Shown here: one piece after another, positions 50,887 to 64,000 of the stretch
How the letters are laid out: each line of letters opens with the position of its first letter
Numbering within the stretch: the stretch's first letter is position 1
NCBI GenBank assembly: GCA_018857735.1
Contig: JABMCL010002049.1
Location: 620,001-684,000 of the forward strand
Origin: Alviniconcha marisindica
Lineage: Eukaryota > Mollusca > Gastropoda > Provannidae
Length of the DNA stretch: 64,000 nucleotides
Direction of reading: 5' to 3'
The notes under the pieces: model-generated
Databases searched by the model: none
Seen by the model: the letters and a program-made list of their open reading frames with translations, nothing else
What the model was told of the DNA's origin: nothing
Made by a program: the position numbers and the translations under genes

Positions 50887-51409
50887 TGTTATAAATTAGC
50901 AGGCCTGCTGGGTGGAAATTTAAATGGCGCTGACAGAGGAGGAGGACTGTGTTCCTGACAAGCATGAATGGCAGCAATGGAGCTGTGCACATAGCGAGTG
51001 AGCCAGTGCACTGCAGTGTAATACTGGTGGTGGTCTTTTTACATTTGGTTTATTTCTTATTTGAAAATGTAAAAAGACTGTAGATTAATGTAGGTGTGTC
51101 TGGACTTGTGTGGGTTTTTTGTTGTTTACACAAAATGAGAGGTAGTTTTACAGCTGATGTGCCCCATGTTTAATTCCAGTGAAATTCAAGTCATGGCATT
51201 AGCAGTATTTAAAAGTTAACGAAAGGTGTCTTCCAGTCTTTGCTAAGGTGAGGTTTGCAGAAAATCAGCGATTTTCTTCCACCCGGACAATTATTCATGC
51301 ATCAGTGTTTTTCTGTTCTTGTCAACAAGTGTGAAAAGGACCAAATGTACAGAGGCTTTACCTGAGTGGCCAAAGTCTTGCAGTTGTAATGGCATTGCAC
51401 CAAGAAGAT

Positions 51410-51500
51410 GGTATGGCTGAGTGAGTGGTTGAGACAGTGGATATGGGGTCAAGAGGAAGCAGGTTCAAATCCTGAGACAAATGTTTGCGAAGAGGTATTT
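51410..51500 (+). mobile_element. Possible tRNA-derived SINE head or tRNA pseudogene
   Basis: tggctgagtgagtggttgag resembles an A box and caggttcaaatcctgag a B box at tRNA-like spacing. There is no convincing acceptor stem. A second weak tRNA-like stretch occurs near 58998-59080. Confidence 0.35.
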
Positions 51501-52253
51501 TTGAATGTCCAGGCCACTTAAATGTTAAATGGTGCTGTTGTTATTAACATCTGATGCTTTTTGTTTATTAATAGTGATCATGCAGTTCACTTGAGAGTGG
51601 CATAAAATGAATAGGCCACTAAATTGACTTTTGATCAGTGGTTTTGGTTTCTGCTCAACACAATGATCAACATTTATTCATTATGGCATGCAGTATGTGT
51701 GTATATACATCAGCTATTTCTAATCCCAGATTCAACGTTAAATACCAAAGAAATTCAACAGACAAGGGAGTTAATTTGTACCAAAGAAATTCAGTTCAGC
51801 TTGTGTAAGAGAAAACAAAACCAAAACAAGGGGAAAAAAGGGAAACTAGGCATCTTTGGTGGGTTTGTCTACCATCAGAATGGAAAAATATTTCGCGAAC
51901 ATATGCATATTTGTCATCGTTTGTATGTGTTATTTAACAAACAAACAAAATAGTCTCATTACCTCTATTAGCAGACTGCCACTCATGTGAATTACCTGCG
52001 ATGGGTGTTTCTGTGGAGAAAGTTTGCTACACAAAAACAGTTTTTGAGTAACAGCAACTGTTTTGTTGTTTCATCTGAGAATGCTTTCAGGTGTTTGTGT
52101 CATGAGGGCTTCTGCCACTGATGTTGTTGAGGTAAGTTGCTGGGCCACTTTCGTCTGCAGGCAAAGGCTTGTGGCAATGTTGACGGTCCATTTAAGGCTG
52201 CGTGCTAAATGTTTATCATTGTTACGATGTTCATATGCCTGCTTTGTGCTAGT

Positions 52254-52483
52254 TTAACCCTTTCTCTGCTGGGGAATTTGTACTGCTGGTTCCAGTTTCT
52301 CCCAAGCAGGGTCTCAAAGAGTCTTAACAAATCAGGAACTTTAGGTTTGAGGTAGTTTTGTTCCGCATGAGGACGCACAAAATATTGGAACTCAAGCAAG
52401 TTGTTGCACACTGTCATGCAAGTAAATGGGAAAAGTTCTTTCATTGACATCAGAAGACGTCCACTGGGCAGGGAAAGGGTTAA
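52254..52483. mobile_element. piggyBac-type MITE (222 bp, TTAA target sites)
   Basis: The element 52258-52479 is flanked by TTAA on both sides (52254-52257, 52480-52483). The terminal inverted repeats are CCCTTTCTCTGC at the left and, inverted, CCCTTTCCCTGC at the right (11 of 12). TTAA duplication with CCC-starting ends is characteristic of the piggyBac superfamily. There is no transposase frame, so it is non-autonomous. Confidence 0.75.
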
Positions 52484-52740
52484 TGCAGTTTCAGATCTGT
52501 GCATCAGAAAAGGTGGTGCGGCATAAACGCCTCATTGAATGTCTTGTACCCTTGGTGTGTGTTACTCACAACCATTAAATCTCGCCACATTGGCTGATGG
52601 GAGAGAAGGGGTTGTGGCTGTCCATGTTCCAGCCAGCACAGTTTGGCGCTTGCTGTCAGCAACGCATGGGTTTTGTTTAGGTGAACAGTGTTGGGTCTTC
52701 CCCACCCCTCGTCCCCAGTCCCCAACGCACAGGCACGCAT

Positions 52741-52778
<38 letters not shown>

Positions 52779-55700
52779 ACTGCCCATCTGGATAGCAGCA
52801 AGACTGTAGTCATTATACGAGAGTAGCTGTTTTCCTGTTACCCACTTGCCAACTTATTTATTTGTGTTTTGTTTTTGTATGTGTTGGAGGGTGTATGGTT
52901 GTTGGGGTGTTTTTTTTTCAGGGGGGGGTGGGGGAGGAAGGGAGTATTGTTTGAAAGGGAGTGCTTCAGTTGATTTATAACACACCAGGTTAGACGAAAT
53001 GAAGCTTCTGGTGTACTTTCTTCACCCAAGAATGTTTGTGTTCCAAAGATGTTTCCACCGTGCAAAGTTGTATGCCTGCAGTAAATGTTTTTAATTTTTG
53101 CATGGACTTTTCCTTTTGTTTGCTTGTCGTGCTTCCCCCCCCCCCCCATAACTTATCTCCTCCAGTCTTTTTATGTGTGTATGTCAGTTTGCTATATCTC
53201 ATTGACCACTTGACTGTACTGTGTACAGATACTGAGCACTGCTCAGGTTTAGTCATCATCATCATCATCATCAAATTTTTGATGGCAACACTGTTGTATA
53301 TGGCATTGGTGTAGTTTACCCGGTAATCTGCTATTTCAGAGTGTTAGAAATGATTGCTTCATTGGGCCTCCATTTTTACAAACTTGGGTCATACTTGCAG
53401 TGTGAATAGCTGCTCATCCTCTCAAAGCAGGGCCAGTTACTTATTAAACATGCATTTTAGACCTGTATAAATTTGGAGTCAGTAGCGTACCTGCTGTTTT
53501 AGTGTCATACATGATGCAAACGACAGAGTGAATGAAACTGGGTGGAGGAGGGGGAGGGGGGGGGGGGGGAGAATTACACCAGATAGTTCTGCAAAATGAA
53601 TCTAATGTGAAAACAAAAGAGCTTTGCCTCCTGAGGCTAAACGGCATTCCGAAGAATAAATGTGACCCCTAAGTAAAACAAAGCAAACAGAAGTGAATGG
53701 ACTAAAGGTGATCATTTGGGACACCAGAATAGGAAATGAGCATTTAGATTTTGATGCCCTGTAATTTCGGACACCAGAATAGGAAGTGAGCATTTACGTT
53801 TTGATACTCTGTCACTACTCATGTTGTCCTCCATGTGAGATTACTGCTATGTGGTGGGATGCCGACATGCATTCCCCAAGATATTTGTTGCTCTGATGCT
53901 CATGAACTGTTCTTGCAGAGCGTTCTAAATGTTTCCATTGTTACACTTTCATGTATATATACCTTGCTCACTGTAACCCACATACTTGGGTCGAGGAAGT
54001 AATGTTAATGTGAAATATTAACAGGAAGTGAAACAAAACTACTAGGGTGTGTTTGCAAGTGCATGCTTGTGTGTTAATTTGTGATGAAGAAGAGGAATGT
54101 ACTCCCCCTTTAAGTATTACTAAACTATATGTTGTGGATATTACTGAACAAATACTGCTTTACAAATGAATTTCTCAAGGTTGATACAGTGATAGAAGAA
54201 CTTCCAGACCCAATTTTGCTTAGTGGTTCAGATCACAGACGGAGAACAGGTCAAGCGGAGCTGGGTGCAGGATCATCCCAGGTCACAAGAAAACCAAAGA
54301 AGCAGCATGGGCCCTGTCAGTAGGCCTGGAATTTAAAAACAACAACAACATTTTTTAAAGATGCACAGCAGGGTTTCACTTGATTTCATTGTGTTTAGGC
54401 CTGCTTGCATATTTACTTCAGTCCCCCTTTAAGAGAAGGTGATTTTGAAGAACCCCTGTTGTTAATATTTGACTTTTTGTGTGTATTTGGTTTGTGAAAG
54501 CAGTTTTTCAGTCACTGCGGTCTAGTGAACTGATATTTAAAAATTGTGAAAATGCCACCATGAACACTGCCATTTTGTGTCTAGCACCAGCTGTGTCCAT
54601 GGTATCATGAACAAGGCCAGGATGTGTGGTACAAGTATCTGTTAATGTATTGTGTCATTCGTGAACAAGGATGTGTGGTACAAGTATCTGTTAATGTATT
54701 GTGTCATTAGCCGACCTTTTTTTGCAACAAACCAGCATGGCTGTATCAACAAACAAGGGAGTTACTTAGCGCTCAAAAGGCGTCACACCTTGGCTGTGTT
54801 TGAGGAGCTGAAAATGTAATTGCATATGATTATGGACATTATCTAGAAATTGTTTTCTGTCAGGAACAGATGCCAGCCACTTTATTAGCTACATGTGTGT
54901 ACAAATACAGCACAAGTTTTGTATGTGTGCTAAACTTGTCGCGTTAAATGTGTGTGTGAGCGTAGCTGCAAATGAGGGCTTAAAGGAACGAGTTCCTCAC
55001 AGCAGGGAAGCATGAGAGAATCATGGCAGACAGATGGCGCATTTGGAGCAGCGATGGCGTCATCAGACTTCCGAGTCAAGTCTGAACCACATCACAAATT
55101 AGAGATACCACAGGCTGAGCCAAGCCAGGTCTGTCTGGTTATGGGCTTGGCCGCAGTTGTAAATAGCCCCAGAATAACCCTGATGTATCATCCCCTCACC
55201 CCCCCACCCCCCCTCATAAATTTATTTAATCAGCGAGAGTTGTACAGCAGCAACCCTCTGCTTCCTCTGTGTCATCTTTAGCTTTTTAAGCTTTACAGAA
55301 TGGCTAGTGGACAAGACTCTTTGCTGTACACAATGCAAGCTGCAAGCATTGCTTTACGTCTTTCCTCCTTGAGGAACGGTGCCAGAAAGCAAGGCTTGCA
55401 GGGTGTACACAGTGTGCAACCTGATGACGTGTTTGAGCACAACTGACAGGCTGTTTCAATGAAATTTATTTTATTGAATTTTTAAACATGTCAAAGATGC
55501 CTTTTCAGCGACAGAAAAGGAGTTAGAGCAAAATTGGTAGGACTTCTTCTAGGAATAGTGTACTGTATTTTTTCTGTGTTAAATCATTTTGTTTTCCTGC
55601 AGACATTATTGCACAGAAAATTATGCTTTCTTTCCTTCTCTGAGACACTTTCCTTTGTCACTCTCTTTGAAGTTACATTACATTGTATTTTTTTCAGGTA

Positions 55701-56947
55701 TTACCCTTTTTTATTTAATGTTGCAACATTTTATGAAGTTATTTTCAGAAACTTCTTTCTCTTTTTCCCAGATACAGTGGAACCCTCTGTTAAAGGGGAA
55801 CCCAACTGAAGAAGCACCACAGGCCCCATTGACAGGAATGGCATAAAAAATATACACAGCAGGTCCTCACTAGATATTTCAATTTTTCATCCTGTTTGTA
55901 AAAAAAATGATGTTTGATGCTTCCAATGCAGCAATGACTGTGAGTTCTGCTTTTTGTGCCCAGCAGCATGTATCGGTGATGTCTGTCTTACGCAAGGGTG
56001 GTGTGTGTGGCTAACTTATCAAGTGTCACTCACCAGTCTTTTTCTGCTTTTCGTTTGTATAGAACGAATGAAGCCAGTCTTTCTGCTTTGTATAGAGCAA
56101 ACAAACAGCTGCGTCCTGAGTTCAAATTTGCAGTAAAAACAAAAAACAAAGTAATTTTGTATGAATATTGATGAAACAAACAAATGATGCATGCAGATGC
56201 AAATATTTGCACTTTCCACATCGTCATGCCAGCCTGCATCTTTGGTTTGGTTCCAGGTTAAGACCACCCTAACAAATTGGAGCCAAGATGGTCCTAAATT
56301 TAGAGTTGGCGATGTGTTCATTTGATATGTAGAGGGAAAGATTTCTAAAAAGATGGTCTGAAAAGAGAGGTGATCTCTCATCAGGGGTTCCACTGGAGTC
56401 CTTTTTAATGTGTGAACAAACGGCCCCCATGTACCCTACCCCCCTCATATTATTGTTCCACTTGCAAGCTATGTTGAGTATTCATTTAAAACCCAAATTA
56501 TGTAAATGATGGGGGAAAACGCTTCATGTTCATGTGTTTGTGCATGCATGTGTGTGTGTGTGTGTTTGTGCATGCATGTGTGTGTGTGTGTTTTATGTGT
56601 GTTCTATGTTACTGGCCAGCTGTTTGCATAATAAAATGTTCCCTGGGATCTTCATTTTATGGTTACAACCACTCTACTTCCCCTAATTCCACTTCAGTGT
56701 GACCCTCTCCCCCCATCTCTTCTGTTGGGTCCAGAAGTACAGCCACACACTCACGGGCATTGAGCACAGCTTCAAGCAATGTTATTCTGGCCCAGGGCAG
56801 CCTCACTAGCAAGACATTTGTCAGTGCCGTTTCATACCGGAGATGAGGCATAAACGTGCAAGGGTATGACCGAGGGTAACAATGTCTAATTTAGTCATTA
56901 TGACCAGCTACTATTTATGACTTGTGGTTTATTACCTCCTGCCTTGT

Positions 56948-57209
56948 GAGCCGGTTTGGCCTAGCAGTAAGACGTAAGGCTGGAAAACAGAAGGACCTCA
57001 GTTCAATTCCGCTTCAGCTCTCCTTTCTCTTCAAAAAGGTTGTGGTTTGTGGACACTGTCTTGTGACTTTGTCTCTTACAATTAATGAAACATTAAAATG
57101 GTGTTCATTGCTGCCCATCTTAATGCAGGAGTCATTCTGGTGGTGACAGTGTAGCGATAGGTATATAATCTCCCTCTTGAGCACCATGTTTACTTACTTA
57201 CTTACCTCC
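56948..57209 (+). mobile_element. tRNA-derived SINE (second copy)
   Basis: Same family as 14308-14630: head gagccggtttggcctagcag and B box cagttcaattccgc, body ttgtggtttgtggacactgt and cttaatgcaggagtcattct, and a (TTAC)n tail (tttacttacttacttacc). It lacks the C-rich stretch and part of the 3' body of the first copy. Confidence 0.8.
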
Positions 57210-58115
57210 AGCCTTTCACAGCACATTGTGAAAAAGAAATATGATCCATCAACTGTTTTTGACCAGTTTTCTGCATAACCCATTAAACCCAAAGAGGGCG
57301 GTAAATGAACCAGTTGCAATTAGACACCAGTCATGCTCAGACCGGGTTACCCTAACCCTAGGCTAGGTGAGAATAAGAGTCCTGGGTGCACTCTCAAAAC
57401 TAACCTGGTGTGCTCTCAAAACTAGCCTGTTAGTTAACTGGCCTTCTGGACATATCAATGCACACAGCTTGACTGCAAAGAGACATGACTGCCACCCTTT
57501 CCTCTCTGTGGCTTTTGGTCACATCATTCCCCAAAAGGTTTAACCCTTTAATTACAGCCAGGGGAGGGAGGTCTTGTTTTGATGTCACCAACGGCAACGA
57601 TGTCAGTGATAAAAGGTCAGGCCCAAAGTAGTGGCTACTTCCAGGACATATCAAACTGTGCACTGACTTCAAACGCTTCATACAACCACTTTTCAATAAT
57701 TAAGATCAAACAAAGAGGATGACTTCACAGTGTTAACATTTTATTACACTCTCACATACAGTGTAATTAAAACATTTTTCTACACAACTTTTAAAAGTGA
57801 ATGATGATAGATGTTAAATTTGAATGGACATATAGATACAAACATGTATGTGCAATGAAGAACATGGACAAGTGTTGATGCCATAATAGAGAGAGTGAAA
57901 TTCCTTTTGTCAAGAAAATAGTAATTTCATTGTTGATGCATCATGCTGTTACACAGCGTGGTCCTTAGAATTATATACTCCACCAGCATGCATCCCCACC
58001 CCCACCCCTTCTCTCATCATATAAATTTGCTCACAATTACACATCATTGCACTTTTAAATAACAACAATACATAAGAGATGAGCTCATCACACTGATGCC
58101 AAAATCAACTTTCAG

Positions 58116-58117
<2 letters not shown>

Positions 58118-58210
<93 letters not shown>
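58118..58210. repeat. (CT)n then (CA)n microsatellite
   Basis: About 50 bp of CT followed by about 40 bp of CA. Confidence 0.96.
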
Positions 58211-58211
<1 letters not shown>

Positions 58212-61200
58212 CTTCAAAACTTTTAAAAAAAGAAAAGAAAAAAAAGTTAAGATGTCTGTGCCTGAAAATAAGACAATTCACCATCACTTCACAATGAACA
58301 TTCAGCAATGAGTCTAATGCCCATATGGACATGGGGCAGCCAGATTACTGACCTCTTTAGCCCCCAGTAGTTCGCCCCCACTGACACTGTTCTGGAGGAG
58401 GTCAATGTTGAGGCAGGCTGCAATGCAAACACAATCATGCCATTACAGTCAAGGAGCTGCTTGACTCTACTGAGGCATACATTTATAAATCAATGAAGAG
58501 AAGTGAAGTTGATGCAAGTCCACCCCTTCTTTCCACTTCCATGTCACTACAACTGCTTGATTTGGAAGGTCAAAGTTGTTGATTCCTGCTCCAACACCAA
58601 CAGCTTTACACAACAGGCCTGCTCACTCCACTCACACAAAACCTTGTGTAGCAGTGGCAGATGTCACTACAATCTCTGGCTCCATTCAAGCAGATCTGGA
58701 CCATTATTTTCGTGCTGCTTTGCCAACTCCTTAGCATGCTCTCCATTCACCGACAGGGAAGCGGTTTCATGTTATAATGAGTTTACACCGATCAGAACCT
58801 GCCCCTGCCCCGAACACCTTTTTCCTCTATTACTCACAATGATCACCTTTTCAAAAATGTCAAGGTCAGTCAAATTTGTATTCATCAACAAGTCTCAAAA
58901 CTCCAGAATTACCACCATCAATTTTAGCATCACATACAGTTTTAAGCCAAGTCTTTGACACTGACGATGTCCTAGACACTTCTGAGATCAAGTCACCAAG
59001 GTGGTGTGGTGGTCAAGTGGTGCAGACACTGGTAGCAGGGACTGAGAGGTGAAGTCTAATTTCAGGCCCCCAAAAATATTTCTCCCCGACCACAGTTCGA
59101 GTAGTAATGGCTTCAGCTAAAATCAGTCTTTCAATCTACATGAGATAACCTAAAACCAAGTTCCAGCATGCTGGAAACACATCCCACAGCAAAGGAAAAG
59201 TGTTCCCCTTGCCAAAAATACCCCACAATGGAAATCAATAATTACTCGACAGGGGCTGCCACAGCAAGCACTTCCCCATGAAAAAGAACCCGAATTTTCC
59301 ATTGGAAAATCCAAAGTGGAAAACAGAGTACACCTACCTGAATTTTCCACAGAAAACAGCAGATCTACCTGAATTTTCCATGGGAAAATCCCATGTGGAA
59401 AAATAGCGTGTACAAACAAGACCTAATACTGAGAAGTACACAGACATACATATTCCACGCGATCCACAGAAACGCCTAAATGAGATGCTAAAGTGACGAT
59501 GTATGGTTCAAATAACCCCATTTCTCTTTCCATAACTTTCAATTTCCTCATTTCTCAAGTAAATTAAGTTCAAACATGATTGTTAGTATTCACTGCCAAA
59601 TGGTTATTAGTACTAGTTCAATCTTAGCAACGCTAGTATGAAAATGAATGCAAGGTGCAGCCCTTATTGTAGAACACTTAAACACTTGCAAAATAGCAAA
59701 CATCACAAACACACACACACTTCACCTCCAGTAAATGTTTTTCTTTTTCATGCCAGCAGTAAAGTTCCTGTGCACAAAATTTTGACAATACTGGCAAGGT
59801 ATATACACACAGTACATAATTATGAGCTTAGCAGAACAGTATACTTTTATTCCAGAAAATGACCAAAACCTTGTGCCCTAGCAGCATAAATATTTCTTGC
59901 ACCTTGCCATCGGTGCGTAATCATCAGTACTTGGTAACATTTCATGTTTTGTTTCAGAACCTCAAACACCTCAATCTTACTGTAATCCTCTTTTTTACCC
60001 AGGCATCTCGAATGAAACGCACTAAGTGTTCACAGGGAAAGCCAACAAAGACAACAATTCATTACACATTTCAAGGACCCTCCTAGTCTAGCAAAAGCGC
60101 AAACACTTAACACTGCAGAGCCCCGCTGACAGTGGCACTGCCGGAACCAGTCGTGGAGAACAACGATCATAACAGATGCCACGAACAGAAATGCACACAT
60201 CAAACAAAATTGTTCTGGTGGCTGTACCATAACAACATCTAATCAGCATCACGTATGTCCACATTACTCCAAGTCTAACACATATACAGTGCTCAAACAT
60301 GTCGCTTATCACTGTGTGAACACAAGTACATCTCAAGTTTGTTAAATGCATGACATCATCAATGTCTGTATTGCTCGGAACTGTGTTTCTTTTTAATTTA
60401 ATATGCAGTGATACACTGTACTAATAACACTAAACCAAATTTGTCCTTTTTTCTTTCTTGAGATCACTTTAACCTGCATGTCCAGAAGATAAATAAATAA
60501 ATAAAGACATAAAACACTTTTCTTTTGATACCTTTTACAAATGCACTATATACCTCAGTACAAGTACGTGCGTGCGTGTGTGTGTGCGCGCGTGTGCATG
60601 CATGCACACGCGTGTGCATGTGTGTGTGTGTGTGTAAAACGCTGTAAGCAGCATACTAAACCATACGATGCGCTGCAGAATACCCCAACCCACCCACACA
60701 TATATCAGCTGCCATAGACTTGTGCACTCATGAGTCAATGTCCTACCAAGACAGAATACAAAGGAGGAAACAGAAATGGACCCCACACCCATTCAGTCTA
60801 GTGTGCTAGTCTACTGTGCTGGGGTAGGAAAAACTGACCAAAGCCAAGCAGATGAAAACCGCATGAGTGACGAAGCAACCAACAAGGGCAGAAGGCTGGG
60901 TTGCCAATCATCCAAGCAGTTTCTGCCAATCACATCATCACAAATAACATCCTGTGTAAAAACCCAAAGAGGAATGTCATGCCTGCCTCACAAGCTACAG
61001 AGTGAAAGACTGATACCTTCCAATTCAAACCTTCAAAATAAGTAACGGCGCATGATCACTTATGATGAGATACATCAGCTGCTGTCAACTGAGGCAAATT
61101 ACATTACATGAATGCTGGATTTGGATTCAAAACATCACGCATCCCACCAGTCAGCACAGTACCACATGGCAGCCAGATCAAAGCTTGTGAGAACAGAACC

Positions 61201-63329
61201 ATGGGAAGTGGGGCTCACAGCTCCACCCAGAATCCTCCACAGATTTTTTTTAAGGTCCCTCCCGACACCCAAAAAGGGAGACTAAATCTGGTGCATTTTT
61301 GAGCCAACACTTGGTGCAATCAGCGTGAAAATTTTATATTTTTGAAACAGGATATGTTTTTTCACACAAACAATAGTTGAAATACAGAATGTGAACCTCT
61401 GCCACAACCACAGAACTCAGTGAACTGGCAAACAAATTCCAACCCCTAGTTACACAATGTCAGCACACAGCAGATCATACGGCAGAGCGCTACAGATTCT
61501 GTTTATAAGCATAATAGTTTAATACTCCAAAACATTTCACGGCCCCCTTTATTTTATGTATCAAGTTGTAAAATTTATATTGTGCAAAAGATTAAAAATA
61601 ACAGGTACTGTAAGATGGCACATGATTTTGACAAGCAGTCAGCTTTATCACTGTTGACCACAGTACAGCAGACAGCAAAATAAATGCAACAATCATTAAA
61701 AAAAATGGCCCCATTTTGAAAGCGTCTAGCTGAGATAGCTGGTTTAAACCAAAAGAAAACTACACTGCACATGAAAGTTGTTTCAGTTCTAAACACAGGT
61801 CAGTGAACCTGGCTAGACTGATGGTATTTCTCATCTAATTTCAGGGGCTTTTGTAACAATGCCTTTTAAAGCATTCATATTTCTGCGACTCTTTATGGAA
61901 CCTGCTTAAAATGCTGCATTTGAGATGGTAACAAAGGCCCTGTGCCACTTGTCTTGAAATTGTCAGCAACAGCTGCACTGGCACACTGGATTGGTAAATT
62001 ACAGCTACCTGTGCAGCAAGACCATTGTACTACTCTGTAAATACTGAAATTAGATGCTGAACTGTACTAACACGAGTGCTTCTCTTTAGTATGCCACCAG
62101 CAAATGTCTTTACAAATAATATTTTGCATTTCGATCCAATAATATTTTGCATTTTGATCCACACTACCATGTAAACTATGCAACCATTCTTGGACATTAC
62201 AGAGGACCTGTATGTTCCAGAACCTGACCCACCCAACCCTAGAGTGGCTACCAACTCACTGCAGCATCCATGGAAATAAAATAGGAAGAGGAAGCTCAGC
62301 TGGGTCAGAGCAACAAACAGGTGACAGATCAAGATGAAAGAACCATCTACTCCCCTCATGCAGAAGAAATGGCACCAGGCGCAGTCGGAACCCACCAAAT
62401 CTGACAGCTACTGCAAACCAAACAGAGCTGACCAGGTCACCCTGCTAAGGCTGAGAACCAGGCACAATTGAAAGCACCTCTGTTCAACAAGATGAGTGGA
62501 CAGTCAGCAATATTCCCCTACAACAGTGCTCCAGCGACCAGCACACATCTCCTCCAGCACTGTCCACTCCAGGACACCCTGCTGAAAACTGCCAGGCCCG
62601 AGGATCTGCCCTGGATGGAAAAGCTGTGTGGGGACCTGGCAGCCCTAAGGACAACAGCATCTGAGAGAGGAGCTAGCCTTTCCATCGAACCATGGTGACT
62701 GAAGATGAAGAGGAACATGAGATTAATATTACCCATGCATGCAAACTTGCCACTTTTATTCTTTTCTAAACTGAACCATATGACTTATGTATTTAGACAC
62801 TGTGTGTGTGTGTGTGTGCGTGTGTGTATGCTTTTATGCACAGGTGTGCACATGTGTGTGTGTTCAGATAACTCTTATTTGAAAAAATCTGAAGTATTTC
62901 TTTTTTGAGTCCTTTCATACATTTTACACCTTTACAAAATATAAAAACATAACGTTTGTTTACATATAACGTTATAAGTAACCACTCGCAAGCAAGCCAA
63001 AAAAAAAAAAAAACAACAAAAACAAGTCAGCTGCACGTGCCAAATACCAAACTGTTATCACAAACATGAGGTACACACCTAACAAGCTTACATGCATCCA
63101 GTCATCTTGAGGCTTTGTTTCCTTTGGAACTGGACTCTACCTCACACCAACTAACCAGTTCAACTCAAGAACACACAGAGATGAAAATAAAACCTCTCGC
63201 TGGGATGTTGCTGAGTAGGTCGGTCAACGGTACTTGTGGTACAAAGCACAGCTTGAGCACCAGCTGTGCCAAGCCAAAGAAACAGATACTGATCACAATG
63301 AATATGTTTCAGTAACACATTGGCTTCTG

Positions 63330-63382
<53 letters not shown>
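63330..63382. repeat. (TG)n microsatellite
   Basis: About 50 bp of TG. Confidence 0.95.
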
Positions 63383-64000
63383 TGTGTGTGGATGGGTGGG
63401 TGTGTGCATGCAGTTGACAGCTATGGATGGATATGCCTGAGATAGCCCATTGTAGAATACTGTTTTTTTCTCCCTTTTACGCCTCAAAAACGACAACAGC
63501 GGACACCATCCCTCCATACAACAGATTTGGACCAGTGTGTATGGGCATGGTGGCCTGCTCATTCTTCATTTAAACACAGAGATTACACCCAATCACAGAC
63601 ATTGGCAGTTAAACAACCTTTTGTTTTCGGTCTTTTTTTTTTTTTTACTCATTAGTTTCTTTACCATTCACACTTAAAACACTGGATACCCCTCACCTCT
63701 GTCACGGATCACTCTGAACCCATTTGTTCAAGCTGTTTCAGTTTGAACAATCACTCACAGGTGACCATATATATATAATTATATGTATAAGACACGTTCA
63801 ACTGACTTAGCGAGATATGATGATACTGGGCACACCTCTGCCCACATGTTGTTCTGTTCATTAAAGCCAAGCGAAAAGAGGAGATAAATACATCAAAACT
63901 GCAACCTCTAAACGACCAGATCTGCACACCAGTCGCGCTTCACGCATCCCTCTTGCAAGCAAGCTGCCTTGGCTGAATGCTTGTGCAGTTGAGTCACTGA

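Larger units (their letters stand above)
50890..57720. other. No recognisable coding gene; possible UTR or intergenic DNA with MITE and SINE
   Basis: Apart from the elements listed separately, I see only short frames without family features. Local repeats include a doublet at about 54605-54710 (gtgtggtacaagtatctg), another at 53700-53810 (acaccagaataggaa.tgag), and (CA)n at 52740-52775. Confidence 0.6.
57722..64000. other. Non-coding stretch; possibly a long 3'UTR of a minus-strand gene beyond the window
   Basis: No frame here shows a domain, signal peptide or splice pattern that I can support. A minus-strand AATAAA at 57740-57745 and low repeat density up to 63.3 kb would fit a long 3'UTR read from the right, but this is only a guess. 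Microsatellites occur at 58118-58210 ((CT)n then (CA)n) and 63330-63380 ((TG)n). Confidence 0.4.

Noticed and set aside
49967..50992. 341-codon minus-strand frame as a single protein
   Set aside because: Its N-terminal half is satellite translation. Only the part below about 50437 is LINE-derived, and that is truncated and frameshifted.

Overview
The window looks like nuclear DNA of a lophotrochozoan animal, most likely a mollusc. Genes are split by GT-AG introns and intergenic DNA is long. (TG)n, (GA)n and (TCTG)n microsatellites are dense, and tRNA-derived SINEs, CR1/L2-like LINE remnants and short palindromic MITE-like elements are present. The phylum is inferred from gene content (a TIR-type Toll receptor, a Kazal inhibitor with a mollusc-like reactive loop) and repeat style, not from a marker.

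Layout. (1) 0-2.9 kb, + strand: internal exons of a modular secreted or mucin-like gene. Two are 69-bp duplicated Cys-rich exons and one is a Thr-rich exon, all phase 1-1. (2) 3.0-4.25 kb: a 60-bp minisatellite. (3) 5.67-6.76 kb, - strand: a complete three-exon gene for a small secreted Kazal-type protease inhibitor (98 aa), assembled from exons too short to stand out as ORFs. (4) 8.5-10.66 kb, - strand: a Toll-like receptor with its coding region in one exon (signal peptide, LRRs, LRRCT, TM, TIR), broken by one frameshift with about 10 residues missing inside an LRR. (5) 10.7-19.5 kb: gene-poor DNA with SINEs and microsatellites. (6) 19.56-46.78 kb, + strand: a nearly complete ANKFY1 (Rabankyrin-5) gene, an endosomal Rab5 effector with coiled coil, BTB, ankyrin repeats and C-terminal FYVE. 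I place 24 coding exons with matching phases. One exon (exon 11, length 3n+2, about 98 nt expected) is not found; it should lie in a 5-kb intron filled with tandem arrays. (7) 46.8-64 kb: no recognisable host coding gene. It holds a 5'-truncated LINE inside a GA-rich satellite, a piggyBac-type MITE, a SINE and probable UTR or intergenic DNA.

The most unusual observation is in ANKFY1. At least six introns carry tandem arrays whose unit is a copy of the adjacent exon-intron junction: 34 copies of the exon-16 acceptor plus the first 19 nt of that exon, about nine copies of the exon-9 acceptor, and donor arrays after exons 12, 14, 22 and 23. Decayed copies of exons 7, 10 and 17 lie just upstream of the real exons. 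The gene therefore appears to have grown by repeated tandem duplication across splice sites, leaving long rows of decoy splice sites.

Limits: everything was read by eye, without alignments, searches or transcript data. Exon borders rest on GT/AG signals, reading phase and recalled family similarity.
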